Source of the DNA: Lachnospiraceae bacterium
GTDB taxonomy: Bacteria; Bacillota; Clostridia; Lachnospirales; Lachnospiraceae
Assembly (NCBI GenBank): GCA_029062895.1
Contig: JAIDPF010000098.1
Span: 1 to 64,000 of the forward strand
Length of the DNA stretch: 64,000 bases
Reading direction: 5' to 3'
Shown: piece by piece, positions 9,824 to 18,767 of the stretch
Position numbering within the stretch: the stretch's first letter is position 1
Layout: the number at the start of each line of letters is the position of its first letter
Translations under genes and position numbers: made by a program
The notes under the pieces: model-generated
What the model was told of the DNA's origin: nothing
What the model saw: the letters and a program-made list of their open reading frames with translations, nothing else
The model's database searches: none

Positions 9824-9850
9824 AGGTCCGGCCCTATTAGGACCGGACCT
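9824..9850 (-). terminator. GC-rich hairpin between gap and pgk
   Basis: AGGTCCGG pairs with CCGGACCT around an 11-nt loop. It is followed on the minus strand by TATTTC, only a weak T tract, so partial termination or an mRNA processing/stability hairpin that sets gap above pgk expression is more likely than full termination. Confidence 0.6.
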
Positions 9851-9900
9851 CTTAAGTCTGCTTAAAAAGCAAGCTGGTAAATCATCAATCGTAATTCAAT

Positions 9901-10902
9901 TTACTGAAGCTCAGCAAAATACTTGATTGTTCTAACCATCTGGCTTGTGTAGCTGTTCTCATTGTCATACCAGGAAACTACCTGAACAAGATTATCAGCG
10001 CCAACCATGGTCTGTGTTGCGTCGAAGATGGAACCATATGTGCTTCCTACGATATCGCTGGAAACGATCTCATCCTCATTGTATCCGAAGGACTCTGTAG
10101 CTGCTGCCTTCATAGCTGCATTGATCTCTTCCTTCGTTACGGACTTCTCTACTGTAGCTACAAGGATTGTTGTAGAACCTGTAGGAGTCGGAACACGCTG
10201 TGCAGAACCGATCAGCTTTCCGTTCAGTTCAGGAATAACAAGACCGATAGCCTTAGCTGCACCTGTGGAGTTAGGAACGATATTAACCGCACCTGCACGG
10301 GATCTTCTAAGGTCGCCCTTTCTCTGAGGACCGTCAAGGATCATCTGATCACCTGTGTAAGCGTGGATCGTGCTCATGATACCGGACTTGATGCCAGCAA
10401 GATCATTCAGTGCCTTAGCCATAGGAGCTAAGCAGTTTGTTGTACAGGAAGCTGCTGAGATAATTGTATCAGAAGCCTTCAATGTCTCATGGTTAACATT
10501 ATAAACGATGGTAGGAAGGTCATTTCCTGCAGGAGCAGAGATAACTACCTTCTTAGCGCCGGCATTGATATGTGCCTGAGCCTTCTCTTTGGAAGTATAG
10601 AATCCGGAACACTCCAGAACTACATCTACGCCAAGTTCGCCCCAAGGACAGTTATTTGCATCCGGCTCTTTATAAATCTTAAGTGTCTTACCATCTACTG
10701 TGATAGAATCCTCACCAGCAGATACTGTATCAGCTTTTGCATATTTACCCTGTGAAGAATCATACTTCAAAAGGTGTGCTAACATCTTAGGAGATGTCAG
10801 ATCATTGATTGCTACTACATCGTATCCCTCTGCACCGAACATCTGTCTGAATGCCAGACGACCAATACGACCAAAACCATTAATTGCTACTTTAACTGCC
10901 AT
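9901..10902 (-). CDS. gap: Glyceraldehyde-3-phosphate dehydrogenase, type I
   Basis: 333 aa. NAD-dependent oxidation and phosphorylation of glyceraldehyde-3-phosphate. [17 protein letters not shown] is the NAD-binding fold and [17 protein letters not shown] holds the catalytic Cys; RVPTPTGS and the C-terminal [16 protein letters not shown] are standard. The frame stays open upstream, but ATG 10902 has an ideal GGAGG 8 nt before it and gives the family N-terminus. It is the first gene of gap-pgk-tpiA and has its own strong promoter. Confidence 0.97.
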   Translation of the reverse strand: MAVKVAINGFGRIGRLAFRQMFGAEGYDVVAINDLTSPKMLAHLLKYDSSQGKYAKADTVSAGEDSITVDGKTLKIYKEPDANNCPWGELGVDVVLECSGFYTSKEKAQAHINAGAKKVVISAPAGNDLPTIVYNVNHETLKASDTIISAASCTTNCLAPMAKALNDLAGIKSGIMSTIHAYTGDQMILDGPQRKGDLRRSRAGAVNIVPNSTGAAKAIGLVIPELNGKLIGSAQRVPTPTGSTTILVATVEKSVTKEEINAAMKAAATESFGYNEDEIVSSDIVGSTYGSIFDATQTMVGADNLVQVVSWYDNENSYTSQMVRTIKYFAELQ

Positions 10903-10947
10903 TTTGTTTTCCTCCTGAAAAGATAATGTTGTACTCAACTGAAAACT

Positions 10948-10976
10948 ATTGTAACCAATTTGTCCTATTTTTTCAA
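10948..10976 (-). promoter_or_regulatory. Sigma-A promoter of the gap-pgk-tpiA operon
   Basis: On the minus strand TTGAAA-17-TACAAT, about 45 nt upstream of the gap start. Confidence 0.8.
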
Positions 10977-10994
10977 GACATATCCTAGAAAAAT

Positions 10995-11024
10995 TTTCCA
11001 TAAATTAATAAAATGTGGTATGAT
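10995..11024 (+). promoter_or_regulatory. Possible promoter of the PHP phosphatase gene
   Basis: TTTCCA-18-TATGAT on the plus strand, divergent from the gap promoter. The -35 is weak and the leader before ATG 11141 would be about 110 nt. Confidence 0.45.
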
Positions 11025-11140
11025 ACACGTAAACATTGACCCATGTATGGACATCATATGTCGATTTTGGGGGAATTTACTCCCTTACAACTACATATGA
11101 CACGTGGAAATCGGACAAACTATATTCAGGAGGATCTACT

Positions 11141-11959
11141 ATGCCTATCCTTGCGGACTGCCATATGCACACCCATCATTCCGGAGATTCCGACGCTCCT
11201 ATAGAGTCCATGATCAACCGTGCCATAGAACTAGGCTTAAGACACATTTGTTTCACCGAGCATCAGGACTTTGATTTTATCTATGAACCGGACGAACCTC
11301 AAGACATCTTTATTACAGATACAGATGCCTATCAGAAGGAGCTGCGGGAAATGCAGTCCAAATATGATGGCCGTCTTACTATCCGTTTTGGCATTGAGTT
11401 GGGACTCCAGACCCATATTACAGAGCAGTTAAATAATTATTCCTCCTCTTATGATTTTGACTTTATCATAGGCTCCTCTCACCTGTGCAATCACAAAGAT
11501 CCTTATTTGAAAAGTTTTTTTGTGGGTCGGGACGAACAGGAAGCCTATCATGAATATTTTGACTATATCAGAGAATGTATTTCATCCTTCGGCAATTTTG
11601 ACGTTTATGGCCACTTAGACTATGTCCTTCGCTATGGTCCTACCAAAAATGCCGGCTTTCGCTATCAGGACTATCAGGAATCGATCGACGCTATCCTCCG
11701 TGCTCTCATTGAACGCGGTAAAGGCATTGAGCTGAATACCAGCGGCTATGCATACGCCCTTGACGCACCCCACCCCTGCCGCGAGATCCTGCTCCGATAC
11801 AAAGAACTCGGCGGCGAGATCCTGACCATCGGCAGCGACGCCCATGATCCCTCGCGTATCGCATCTGATTTTAACAGGGCAGCCCACCTTCTGACCGACT
11901 GCGGTTTTCGTCATTACTGTGTTTTTGAACACCGCAAACCCGTATTTTATCCATTCTGA
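11141..11959 (+). CDS. PHP-domain phosphatase, histidinol-phosphatase (HisJ/HisK) family
   Basis: 272 aa. The PHP metal motifs are in order: DCHMHTHHSGD, CFTEHQDF, IGIELGLQ-like FGIELGLQ, IGSSHLC, DVYGHLDYV and GSDAHDP near the C-terminus. The family dephosphorylates L-histidinol phosphate in histidine synthesis, but PHP proteins are diverse and no his genes are near. ATG 11141 has CAGGAGG 7 nt before it; the longer upstream frame has no such site. This is the first of three plus-strand genes. Confidence 0.85.
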   Translation: MPILADCHMHTHHSGDSDAPIESMINRAIELGLRHICFTEHQDFDFIYEPDEPQDIFITDTDAYQKELREMQSKYDGRLTIRFGIELGLQTHITEQLNNYSSSYDFDFIIGSSHLCNHKDPYLKSFFVGRDEQEAYHEYFDYIRECISSFGNFDVYGHLDYVLRYGPTKNAGFRYQDYQESIDAILRALIERGKGIELNTSGYAYALDAPHPCREILLRYKELGGEILTIGSDAHDPSRIASDFNRAAHLLTDCGFRHYCVFEHRKPVFYPF

Positions 11960-12338
11960 TGCACTGCACTTATCCTACGTTCTTTATACTAATTCCAGTG
12001 GATACACGCGGATTTCTTAACCTTTTATGATTCGTACGTCAAGAGTCCTCTATCAGGATATATGATATCAGATTTTTGTGCAAACCGTAGGGATATATGT
12101 CTCCGATATATGTCCATTAGGTTTACATAACTCTAAGTTTGAGCATATATGTTCCAAAAATGATTTCATTTATGATGTTTTTGGAACATATATGCTCAAA
12201 CAAAAAGTTATGTAAACCGGATATGCCATATCCTTATTGACTATGATATCGACTGTTATATTGACGCTCCCCACACTTTCATATTTATCCTTCCGATATC
12301 ATATAATTGAAAGAAATAAATCCCACAGGTTTCTTTCT
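11960..12338. other. Non-coding gap between the PHP gene and the SpoVB-like gene
   Basis: 379 bases. It holds one copy of the 99-bp palindrome (12120-12218) and, just before it, two direct copies of GATATATGT around 12091-12115. No convincing RNA gene or terminator was found in the rest. Confidence 0.6.
12120..12218. repeat. 99-bp palindromic repeat, copy 1 of 3
   Basis: Terminal inverted repeats GGTTTACATAACT/AGTTATGTAAACC, a 4x4 internal mismatch, a perfect 24-bp stem with variable middle GCATATATG, and the conserved apex TGATTTCATTTATGATG. The copies at 31962 and 61477 have the same length, ends and apex but different, still complementary, stem bases. Confidence 0.9.
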
Positions 12339-13664
12339 ATGTCCAATGCACACCGTTTGATCAAAGGCACGCTCATCCTGACTGCTGCTGGTTTTCTAAG
12401 CCGATTCCTCGGCTTTTTCTACCGCATTTATCTTTCCAGACAATTTACTGAAGAAAGTATCGGAATCTACCAACTCCTCACTCCCTTGACGGCATTGGTC
12501 TTTGCCATCACCGCTGCCGGTCTGCAGACCGCCATTTCAAAATATGTGGCGGCCTCTGTCCAAAAAAGCCGGGAAAAGTCGCTTGAAATTCTTACCGCGG
12601 GTGTCCTTTTCAATCTGACGCTTTCGATCCTGTTTAGCGTTTTTATCTATCATGCCTCCGAGGACATTGCCACCCTGTTTCTAAAGGAATCCAGAACGGC
12701 TCCGTTGATCCGCCTGTTTGCCCTGTCTATTCCATTTGCCGGACTACATTCCTGTATCAACGGTTTTTTCTATGGCTTGCAGAAAACCGGTCTGCCAGCG
12801 CTCTCACAGCTTCTGGAACAGGTTCTCCGGATCCTGACGCTTGTGATATTATGCGAATCCATCCTTCGCGCGTCCATGACTCCGTTGATTCAGGTTGCCG
12901 CTGTCGGATTGATCACCAGCGAAGCCGGCGCTGCTTTATTTTCCCTGTTTTATCTCTATCGATATATTATAAAGAATCAAATACCGCTTCATTTCCCTGC
13001 AGTAAAGAAGCTTCTCGCCATTATCAGGAAACTTTTTTCCATGGCGTGGCCATTGACTGCAAGCCGCGTCGTAATTACACTTATGCTTGCTTTGGAAGCC
13101 GCCTATATGCCAGAAATGATGTTCCGTTCCGGGCTTTCCCGCGCCGAGGCATTAGGTTCTTATGGTATCCTGTCCGGAATGGCGCTGCCACTGATCCTCT
13201 TTCCCAATGCTATCACCAATTCCATATCCGTCCTGCTCCTTCCCATGGTATCCGAGGCGGAAGAACAGGGAAAAAACAATACCATCGTGGCAGCCACAAG
13301 ACGTTCCATTAAATACTGCTGTTTCTGGGGTTTCCTCTGCTGCTTTGGATTTTACTTTTTAGGACCAGCCATAGCCACCCTTTTATTTCATAATGCGCAG
13401 GCCGGTGAATATGTCCGCTCCCTGAGTTTTATCTGCCCTTTCCTTTATCTGTCTGTCACCACAGGCAGCATATTACATGGGCTCGGACGTACGAAAATTA
13501 CTTTTCTTGCACAGGTAATCTCTCTTGGCGTCCGTCTGGGATTTGTTTTTCTGCTCATACCTACGCTCGGTATGAATGCGTACTTTTCCGGACTTCTGAC
13601 CAGCCAGATCCTATTATGCGTATTTTATCTTCTTGCACTTCGCAAATATATGTATTATACTTAG
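12339..13664 (+). CDS. SpoVB-like MATE/MOP flippase (putative lipid II or polysaccharide flippase)
   Basis: 441 aa with about 12-14 hydrophobic helices. The N-terminus (LIKGTLILTAAGFLSRFLGF) matches SpoVB and related MurJ-type MOP exporters, which move lipid-linked precursors across the membrane for spore cortex or wall synthesis. ATG 12339 is chosen by family alignment, since the frame is open upstream and no strong ribosome binding site is seen. It follows the 99-bp palindrome and lies 78 nt before the DAHP synthase start. A general polysaccharide flippase is the alternative. Confidence 0.78.
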   Translation: MSNAHRLIKGTLILTAAGFLSRFLGFFYRIYLSRQFTEESIGIYQLLTPLTALVFAITAAGLQTAISKYVAASVQKSREKSLEILTAGVLFNLTLSILFSVFIYHASEDIATLFLKESRTAPLIRLFALSIPFAGLHSCINGFFYGLQKTGLPALSQLLEQVLRILTLVILCESILRASMTPLIQVAAVGLITSEAGAALFSLFYLYRYIIKNQIPLHFPAVKKLLAIIRKLFSMAWPLTASRVVITLMLALEAAYMPEMMFRSGLSRAEALGSYGILSGMALPLILFPNAITNSISVLLLPMVSEAEEQGKNNTIVAATRRSIKYCCFWGFLCCFGFYFLGPAIATLLFHNAQAGEYVRSLSFICPFLYLSVTTGSILHGLGRTKITFLAQVISLGVRLGFVFLLIPTLGMNAYFSGLLTSQILLCVFYLLALRKYMYYT

Positions 13665-13742
13665 GATTTGGATGTAGCTGACATGCCTTTCAGAGCAATG
13701 TCAGCAATGCAATCATTATTAGAAAGGTACGGTGAAATACCA

Positions 13743-14771
13743 ATGAGTTTTGAATTTATACAAAAACTGCCAACCCCTGATGAAATCCGGAAGCAGTTCC
13801 CTGTTCCGGAACATCTAGCAGCTTTAAAAAAAGAGCGTGATCAGGAAATCTGTGATGTTATTGCCGGAAAAAGCGATAAATTTCTTGTCATCATCGGTCC
13901 CTGTTCCGCCGACAATGAAGAGGCTGTCTGTGATTATGTAAACCGCCTCGCGCGCGTTAATGAAAAAGTAAAGGACCGTCTGATCCTGATCCCCAGAGTT
14001 TATACAAACAAACCCCGTACTACGGGCGAAGGCTATAAGGGCATCGTTCATCAGCCGGATCCTTCTCAGAAACCGGACTTTCTGCAGGGCTTGATCTCCA
14101 TGAGAAAGATGCAGCTGCGCGTCATGGAAGAGTCCCATCTCACAGCTGCTGATGAAATGCTGTATCCTGAGAACTGGGGTTATGTGTCCGACATCCTCTC
14201 CTATGTTGCGATCGGTGCTCGTTCCGTAGAGGATCAGCAGCACCGTCTTACTGTCAGCGGCTTTGATGTACCTGCCGGCATGAAAAATCCTACCAGCGGC
14301 GACTTCTCCGTAATGTTAAACAGTGTCTATGCAGCACAGCATCCCCACGATTTTATTTACAGGGGATATGAAGTAAAGACGAACGGCAATCCTTACGCGC
14401 ATACCGTTCTTCGAGGTGCGGTCAACAAACACGGCAATGCCCTTCCTAATTACCACTATGAAGATCTGGCGCTGCTTCTTGAGATGTATAATGAACGCGA
14501 GATTCTCAATCCCGCCTGCATCATCGACTCCAACCACAGCAATTCCGCGAAGAAATTTGAGCAACAGCCCCGTATCATCAAGGAAGTACTTCACTCAAGA
14601 CGTGTCAATGCGGACATTAAAAATCTTGTCAAGGGCGTTATGGTGGAGAGCTATATCAAAGAAGGCAGCCAGAAGATCGGTGAAGGTATCTATGGCAAAT
14701 CCATTACTGACGCCTGCCTCGGTTGGGCAGATAGCGAACAGCTGATCTACGATATTGCGGATCTTGTATAA
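13743..14771 (+). CDS. aroF: 3-deoxy-7-phosphoheptulonate (DAHP) synthase, class I
   Basis: 342 aa. Condenses phosphoenolpyruvate and erythrose-4-phosphate in the first step of the shikimate pathway. It is of the AroF/G/H type: VIIGPCSADN (catalytic Cys), RVYTNKPRTTGEGYKG, SVEDQQHR (GAR-S preceding) and IDSNHSNSAKK. ATG 13743 gives the family start MSFEFIQKLPTPDE; the frame is open to 13668 but adds unrelated residues. No other aro genes are near. Two terminators follow. The feedback-inhibiting amino acid cannot be read from the sequence. Confidence 0.93.
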   Translation: MSFEFIQKLPTPDEIRKQFPVPEHLAALKKERDQEICDVIAGKSDKFLVIIGPCSADNEEAVCDYVNRLARVNEKVKDRLILIPRVYTNKPRTTGEGYKGIVHQPDPSQKPDFLQGLISMRKMQLRVMEESHLTAADEMLYPENWGYVSDILSYVAIGARSVEDQQHRLTVSGFDVPAGMKNPTSGDFSVMLNSVYAAQHPHDFIYRGYEVKTNGNPYAHTVLRGAVNKHGNALPNYHYEDLALLLEMYNEREILNPACIIDSNHSNSAKKFEQQPRIIKEVLHSRRVNADIKNLVKGVMVESYIKEGSQKIGEGIYGKSITDACLGWADSEQLIYDIADLV

Positions 14772-14836
14772 ACGTAAGCTTCTAAACCTATATACCGCCG
14801 AAAACATGTTTACATGAGGTCTATCATTCTGGAGCA

Positions 14837-14867
14837 AATACCCCCTGCATAGCAGGGGGTTATTTTT
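14837..14867 (+). terminator. Terminator of the DAHP synthase gene
   Basis: ACCCCCTGC and GCAGGGGGT form a tight stem with a 4-nt loop, followed by TATTTTT on the plus strand. Confidence 0.9.
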
Positions 14868-14880
14868 ACTGTGACACAAT

Positions 14881-14920
14881 AAAATAACAGGTTGATAATA
14901 TTACCAACCTGTTATTTTTT
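14881..14920. terminator. Bidirectional terminator between converging genes
   Basis: AATAACAGGTTG pairs with CAACCTGTTATT around a 10-nt loop, with an A run on the left and a T run on the right. It sits between the converging DAHP synthase and xerD genes. Confidence 0.88.
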
Positions 14921-14961
14921 ATTCCCCAATACTAAAAACATGCTCTTATAACCCTGCGTTC

Positions 14962-14998
14962 AGATTGAAAAAGAAGCTATCAAGCTTATTTTTTAATC
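14962..14998. repeat. GATTGAAAAA-type hairpin, copy at the xerD 3' end
   Basis: GATTGAAAAA ... TTTTTTAATC with inner stem AAGCT-ATCA-AGCTT. It closely resembles the hairpin at 34775-34812, which differs at several positions while still pairing. It directly abuts the xerD stop codon and may help terminate it. Confidence 0.7.
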
Positions 14999-15882
14999 TA
15001 GCCCCGCGGAAAATTCCTTGCATACACTTCTCTGATCTTATTCTGCGACATATTGGCATAGATCTGTGTCGTGGAAATATCGGAATGCCCCAGCATCTCC
15101 TGCACACTCCGAAGATCTGCTCCGTTTTCCACCAGATGCGCCGCAAAGGAATGACGCAGCGTATGCGGCGTAATATCCGCCGTAATGCCCGCCTTTTTGG
15201 CATAATACTTTACGATCTTCCAAAAGCCCTGACGGCTCATAGGCTGTCCGGAACAATTGGTAAACAGCACATCCGAGTCCTGATCTTCCAGCAGTTCCCC
15301 CCGCGCATTCTTCAGATAATCTGTCAAAGCACGTTTTGCTGGCATGCCAAAGGGAATAACTCTTTCCTTATGCGCATCCCTGCAGAGTATGTAACCCACC
15401 TGAAAGTTAATATCCGTCGTCTTTAAACTAATCAGTTCCGACACACGAATCCCTGTTGCGTACAAAAGTTCAAGCATAGCGCGGTCACGAATCTCTTTCG
15501 GGGAAATCCCGGACGGCTGATCCAACAGCTTATTGACCTCATCCGTTGTCAGAATTTCCGGCATCTTCTTCTCAATCTTGGGTGCCTTCAGAGTTTCCGA
15601 AACATCCTCCGATATCAATCCCTTTTTGAACAAATAATGGAATAATGCCTTTATTGAAGCAATATTTCTGGAGATCGTTGCCGGAGCAAAACCTTCACGT
15701 TCCATGTACAGAAGATAGGACTGCAGATTGGTCACCGTAATACGGGAAACATCGTTAATTCCCTGCTCTTCCATATAATTCGCCAGCTTGTTCAGATCTC
15801 TCCTGTAAGAAGCTTCCGTATTGGCCGACGTCCTTTTCACATCGTGAAGATATAAAATAAATTCCTGAATAACGTTTTCCAT
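14998..15882 (-). CDS. xerD: Site-specific tyrosine recombinase XerD
   Basis: 294 aa, the usual XerD length. An N-terminal SAM-like core-binding domain is followed by the catalytic domain: ATGIRVSEL (first Arg), HTLRHSFA (His-x-x-Arg), LGHSDIST (His) and TTQIYANMS (nucleophilic Tyr). It resolves chromosome dimers at dif with FtsK. The context NUDIX-spoIIM-xerD is also seen in Bacillus, supporting a housekeeping enzyme rather than a phage integrase. It has its own promoter. Confidence 0.93.
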   Translation of the reverse strand: MENVIQEFILYLHDVKRTSANTEASYRRDLNKLANYMEEQGINDVSRITVTNLQSYLLYMEREGFAPATISRNIASIKALFHYLFKKGLISEDVSETLKAPKIEKKMPEILTTDEVNKLLDQPSGISPKEIRDRAMLELLYATGIRVSELISLKTTDINFQVGYILCRDAHKERVIPFGMPAKRALTDYLKNARGELLEDQDSDVLFTNCSGQPMSRQGFWKIVKYYAKKAGITADITPHTLRHSFAAHLVENGADLRSVQEMLGHSDISTTQIYANMSQNKIREVYARNFPRG

Positions 15883-15940
15883 GAAATCTCTGTTTTCCTC
15901 TCACCCTTATTGATTACATATTACATGCTATTTCATTATC

Positions 15941-15969
15941 ATTATACGCATTACTTTTTTGAAAATCAA
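15941..15969 (-). promoter_or_regulatory. Sigma-A promoter of xerD
   Basis: On the minus strand TTGATT-17-TATAAT, about 60 nt upstream of the xerD start, within a very AT-rich gap. Confidence 0.7.
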
Positions 15970-16069
15970 ACGTTATTTTTACTGAATTTTCTTAGAAAAA
16001 TCAGCATTTGCAAGCCTTCTACAACATATCGGAAAATGTCATTTTTTTTGATACAACATCTTGTAAATA

Positions 16070-16648
16070 TTATAAAAAAAATTTTATAAAATTTTTTAAT
16101 AAAATGGGATTTACATAGCTTTCCAACAAGATTCCAACTAAAAATAGGACAAATATCACAAAAAGTTGTGCCATTTTACCAAAAAACCTTTCCTGATCCA
16201 AATGATATCCCATCATCCAACGGAGATAAAACAGAAAAGCGGGCAGATAGCATAATGCCTGCGGCATAATAACGGCAAGATACAAAAGCGGCCCCAGAAT
16301 TCCGTAACGGATAGAAGCAACGGTAATCCACGCCCCGGTCTCCAATCCTACCCATCCCGCGAAAACCGTTGCTATAACAGGGGCCAGATTCGTCATCGCA
16401 AATACCACCAGCAATCCGGCTATCATTCCGCGCTTTCTAAGACAGTAGAAAAACAGACCCTTCCCGTTCACATCCATGAAGCGTAGCTGTTCTATGGTAC
16501 TTTCAGAAAAGAAGCCATAACGGAACAAAAACTCCTGATCAGGGAATTGCAGCAGCACGATGCCCAGCAGTACGCCCGCCATATAAAATAACAACAGTTT
16601 CTCTCCCCACCCGCCTAATCTGTGACTTGGTATCTTATTTCTAAACAT
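16070..16648 (-). CDS. spoIIM: Stage II sporulation protein M (SpoIIM)
   Basis: 192 aa with about five membrane helices and a late ESYVNP motif (the family has E-x-Y-V-x-P). SpoIIM is part of the SpoIID-SpoIIM-SpoIIP machine that drives engulfment by remodelling septal peptidoglycan. ATG 16648 has CCGGAGG 6 nt before it; the longer upstream frame crosses a terminator. It lies between the NUDIX gene and xerD, as in Bacillus. Confidence 0.85.
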   Translation of the reverse strand: MFRNKIPSHRLGGWGEKLLLFYMAGVLLGIVLLQFPDQEFLFRYGFFSESTIEQLRFMDVNGKGLFFYCLRKRGMIAGLLVVFAMTNLAPVIATVFAGWVGLETGAWITVASIRYGILGPLLYLAVIMPQALCYLPAFLFYLRWMMGYHLDQERFFGKMAQLFVIFVLFLVGILLESYVNPILLKNFIKFFL

Positions 16649-16661
16649 CTTTAGCCTCCGG

Positions 16662-16702
16662 AAAAAAAATGAACCAAAGACCTTTCCTTCAGTCCTTGGT
16701 TC
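16662..16702 (-). terminator. Terminator of the NUDIX gene, abutting the spoIIM ribosome binding site
   Basis: On the minus strand GAACCAAGGAC pairs with GTCTTTGGTTC and is followed by eight Ts. The T tract ends just before the spoIIM GGAGG, so spoIIM needs read-through or a promoter overlapping the terminator. Confidence 0.82.
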
Positions 16703-16768
16703 AATATATGTCCCATTTTTTATATTTATTCTTATACCCGGCAGAGTCTTTCCCAACCGGTCTATCGG

Positions 16769-17338
16769 TCAGTCTATAGACGGTTCTTTCTTCATACAAA
16801 TATTTTTGTATGCCAGAATCGCGCCAACAGTCTTGGAATCCTGCAGCTTCCCACTGTAGATCATCTTTTCCAGATCAGTGAGTTCCCACTCCTCTACCGT
16901 CAGATATTCATCCTCATCCAGATGCTGGCTGCTTTTTATCAGATCCGTAGCCAGATAGACGTCGATCTTTTCGTTGCAATATGCCACCGTCGGATAAATG
17001 GAAATCAATGGCTGCACATGTTCCGCTTTATAACCGGTTTCTTCCTCCAGTTCCCGAATCGCCGCATCCATCGTCGGTTCCTCCGGTCCCTCCAGACCTC
17101 CGGCAGGGATCTCAAGCGTAAAGCGGTCCAGCGCGTTACGGTACTGTCTGACCAGCAACAGCTTATTGTCCTTTGTCACCGGCAGGATCGCCGCCGCCCC
17201 CTGATGCTTGATAAAATCAAATTTGGCAACATGACCATTGGGTATCTTCACATCATCCTGATAGTAGGAGATAATCGCGCCTTTTGCAATCAAATTGCGT
17301 CCAAGACGCTCTGTTTTAATACTTTCCAAATAATCCAT
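16769..17338 (-). CDS. nudF: NUDIX hydrolase, ADP-ribose pyrophosphatase type
   Basis: 189 aa. The full Nudix box is present: GGLEGPEEP then AAIRELEEETGY, and the N-terminal part with LLLVRQYRNAL fits ADP-ribose pyrophosphatases (hydrolysis of ADP-ribose to AMP and ribose-5-phosphate). ATG 17338 begins 8 nt after the aminotransferase stop and its GGAGG lies inside the end of that gene, so translation is probably coupled. Its place before spoIIM matches the Bacillus order. Confidence 0.87.
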   Translation of the reverse strand: MDYLESIKTERLGRNLIAKGAIISYYQDDVKIPNGHVAKFDFIKHQGAAAILPVTKDNKLLLVRQYRNALDRFTLEIPAGGLEGPEEPTMDAAIRELEEETGYKAEHVQPLISIYPTVAYCNEKIDVYLATDLIKSSQHLDEDEYLTVEEWELTDLEKMIYSGKLQDSKTVGAILAYKNICMKKEPSID

Positions 17339-17346
17339 ATTTATTT

Positions 17347-18636
17347 TTAATCCTCCAAGCCAAGTAAGTTCTCCACACTCGCCAGCTTTACGCAAATCAC
17401 AAATACCTCAAGCGCCTTTGCCAGTTCTTCCATCGACGGATAGGTCGGCGCGATACGGATATTGCTGTCTTCGGGATCTTTTTTATAAGGATAGGCTGCT
17501 CCTGCCCCCGTTAACGTTACACCTGCTTCCTTACACATGGCAACGATCCTCTTAGCGCATCCGGGAAGCGAGTTAAAACTGATAAAGTATCCGCCATTTG
17601 GATTCGTCCATGTCCCAATTTCCAATGATTCAAGCTCCTTTTTCAGCACATCTATGACAAGTTCAAACTTCGGACGCACAATTGCCGCATGTTTCTTCAT
17701 ATGCGCTTTCATGCCGTCAATATTCTTAAAATATCTTACATGCCTTAGCTGATTCAGCTTATCATGACCGATCGTCTGGATGGTAATGATCTTCTTAACA
17801 AATGCAAGATTATTCTCAGAAGCAGCAAGGGCTGCAATACCGGAACCCGGAAACGTCACCTTGGATGTGGAACAGAACTTGAATACCATATCCGGATTGC
17901 CCGCCTTCTTGCATTCTTCAAGAATCTCAAGCAGCTCTGCTTCCTTGCCATTGTAAAGGTGATGGATTGTATAAGCATTATCCCAATAAATCCTGAAATC
18001 TTCCGCAGCCGGTTTAAGGTTTGCGAATCTTCTTACCACTTCATCAGAATATGTAATACCCGATGGGTTAGAATACTTAGGAACGCACCAAATTCCCTTG
18101 ACAGCGGGGTCGTTATTGACATACTCCTCTACCATATCCATATCCGGTCCATCATCACGGAGCGGTATATTGACCATTTCTATGCCAAATTGTTCTGTAA
18201 TGGCAAAATGCCTGTCATAACCCGGTACCGGACATAAAAATTTTACTTTATCCAGCTTACACCACGGTGTGGAACCGCATACGCCAAGAACGAAGGATCT
18301 GCATACCGTGTCATACATAATATTTAAACTGGAATTACCAAAGACAATCACCTCGTCAGGACTTACTTCCATCATATCCGCCATCAGCTTCCTTGCTTCC
18401 GTAATACCCGTAAGTTCCCCATAATTTCTGCAGTCTATGCCGGCTTCTGAATAAAAATCGCTCTCCGGATGCAGTGTATCGAAAAAATCAGCCTCCATAT
18501 CAAGCTGTTCGGCACTTGGCAGTCCTCTCGCCATATTGAGTTTAAGCCCCTTCCCCTTAACATCTTCATATTGCTTTGTAAGTTCCGCCTTCAGCGCATT
18601 CAGTTCTTCTTCAGACATATTCTTATATGGTTTCAT
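17347..18636 (-). CDS. PLP-dependent aminotransferase, aspartate/MocR-like type
   Basis: 429 aa. Fold-type I aminotransferase: NYGELTGI and VFGNSSLNIMYD near the phosphate-binding region, KYSNPSGITYS, YWDNAYTIHHLY (cofactor Asp and Tyr), and CSTSKVTFPGSG with the Schiff-base Lys. It resembles the aspartate aminotransferase family Pfam calls Aminotran_MocR. It probably transfers amino groups between aspartate or another amino acid and 2-oxoglutarate. ATG 18636 is chosen for the AAAGGCGAG before it; ATG 18657 is the alternative. Confidence 0.82.
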   Translation of the reverse strand: MKPYKNMSEEELNALKAELTKQYEDVKGKGLKLNMARGLPSAEQLDMEADFFDTLHPESDFYSEAGIDCRNYGELTGITEARKLMADMMEVSPDEVIVFGNSSLNIMYDTVCRSFVLGVCGSTPWCKLDKVKFLCPVPGYDRHFAITEQFGIEMVNIPLRDDGPDMDMVEEYVNNDPAVKGIWCVPKYSNPSGITYSDEVVRRFANLKPAAEDFRIYWDNAYTIHHLYNGKEAELLEILEECKKAGNPDMVFKFCSTSKVTFPGSGIAALAASENNLAFVKKIITIQTIGHDKLNQLRHVRYFKNIDGMKAHMKKHAAIVRPKFELVIDVLKKELESLEIGTWTNPNGGYFISFNSLPGCAKRIVAMCKEAGVTLTGAGAAYPYKKDPEDSNIRIAPTYPSMEELAKALEVFVICVKLASVENLLGLED

Positions 18637-18767
18637 AATATCTCGCCTTTCATCCATGATCCTTTATATTCTAGTATAATCGTAATCAATTATCCATTGG
18701 CATTATACACCTCTTCCACTCACTTAACAAGTTATTATTTCAATTTTCATCAGTTTTCCATAAGATT

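Noticed and set aside
14998..15882. Phage or integron integrase
   Set aside because: Length, motifs and the NUDIX-spoIIM-xerD context fit chromosomal XerD; no phage genes or att sites are near.
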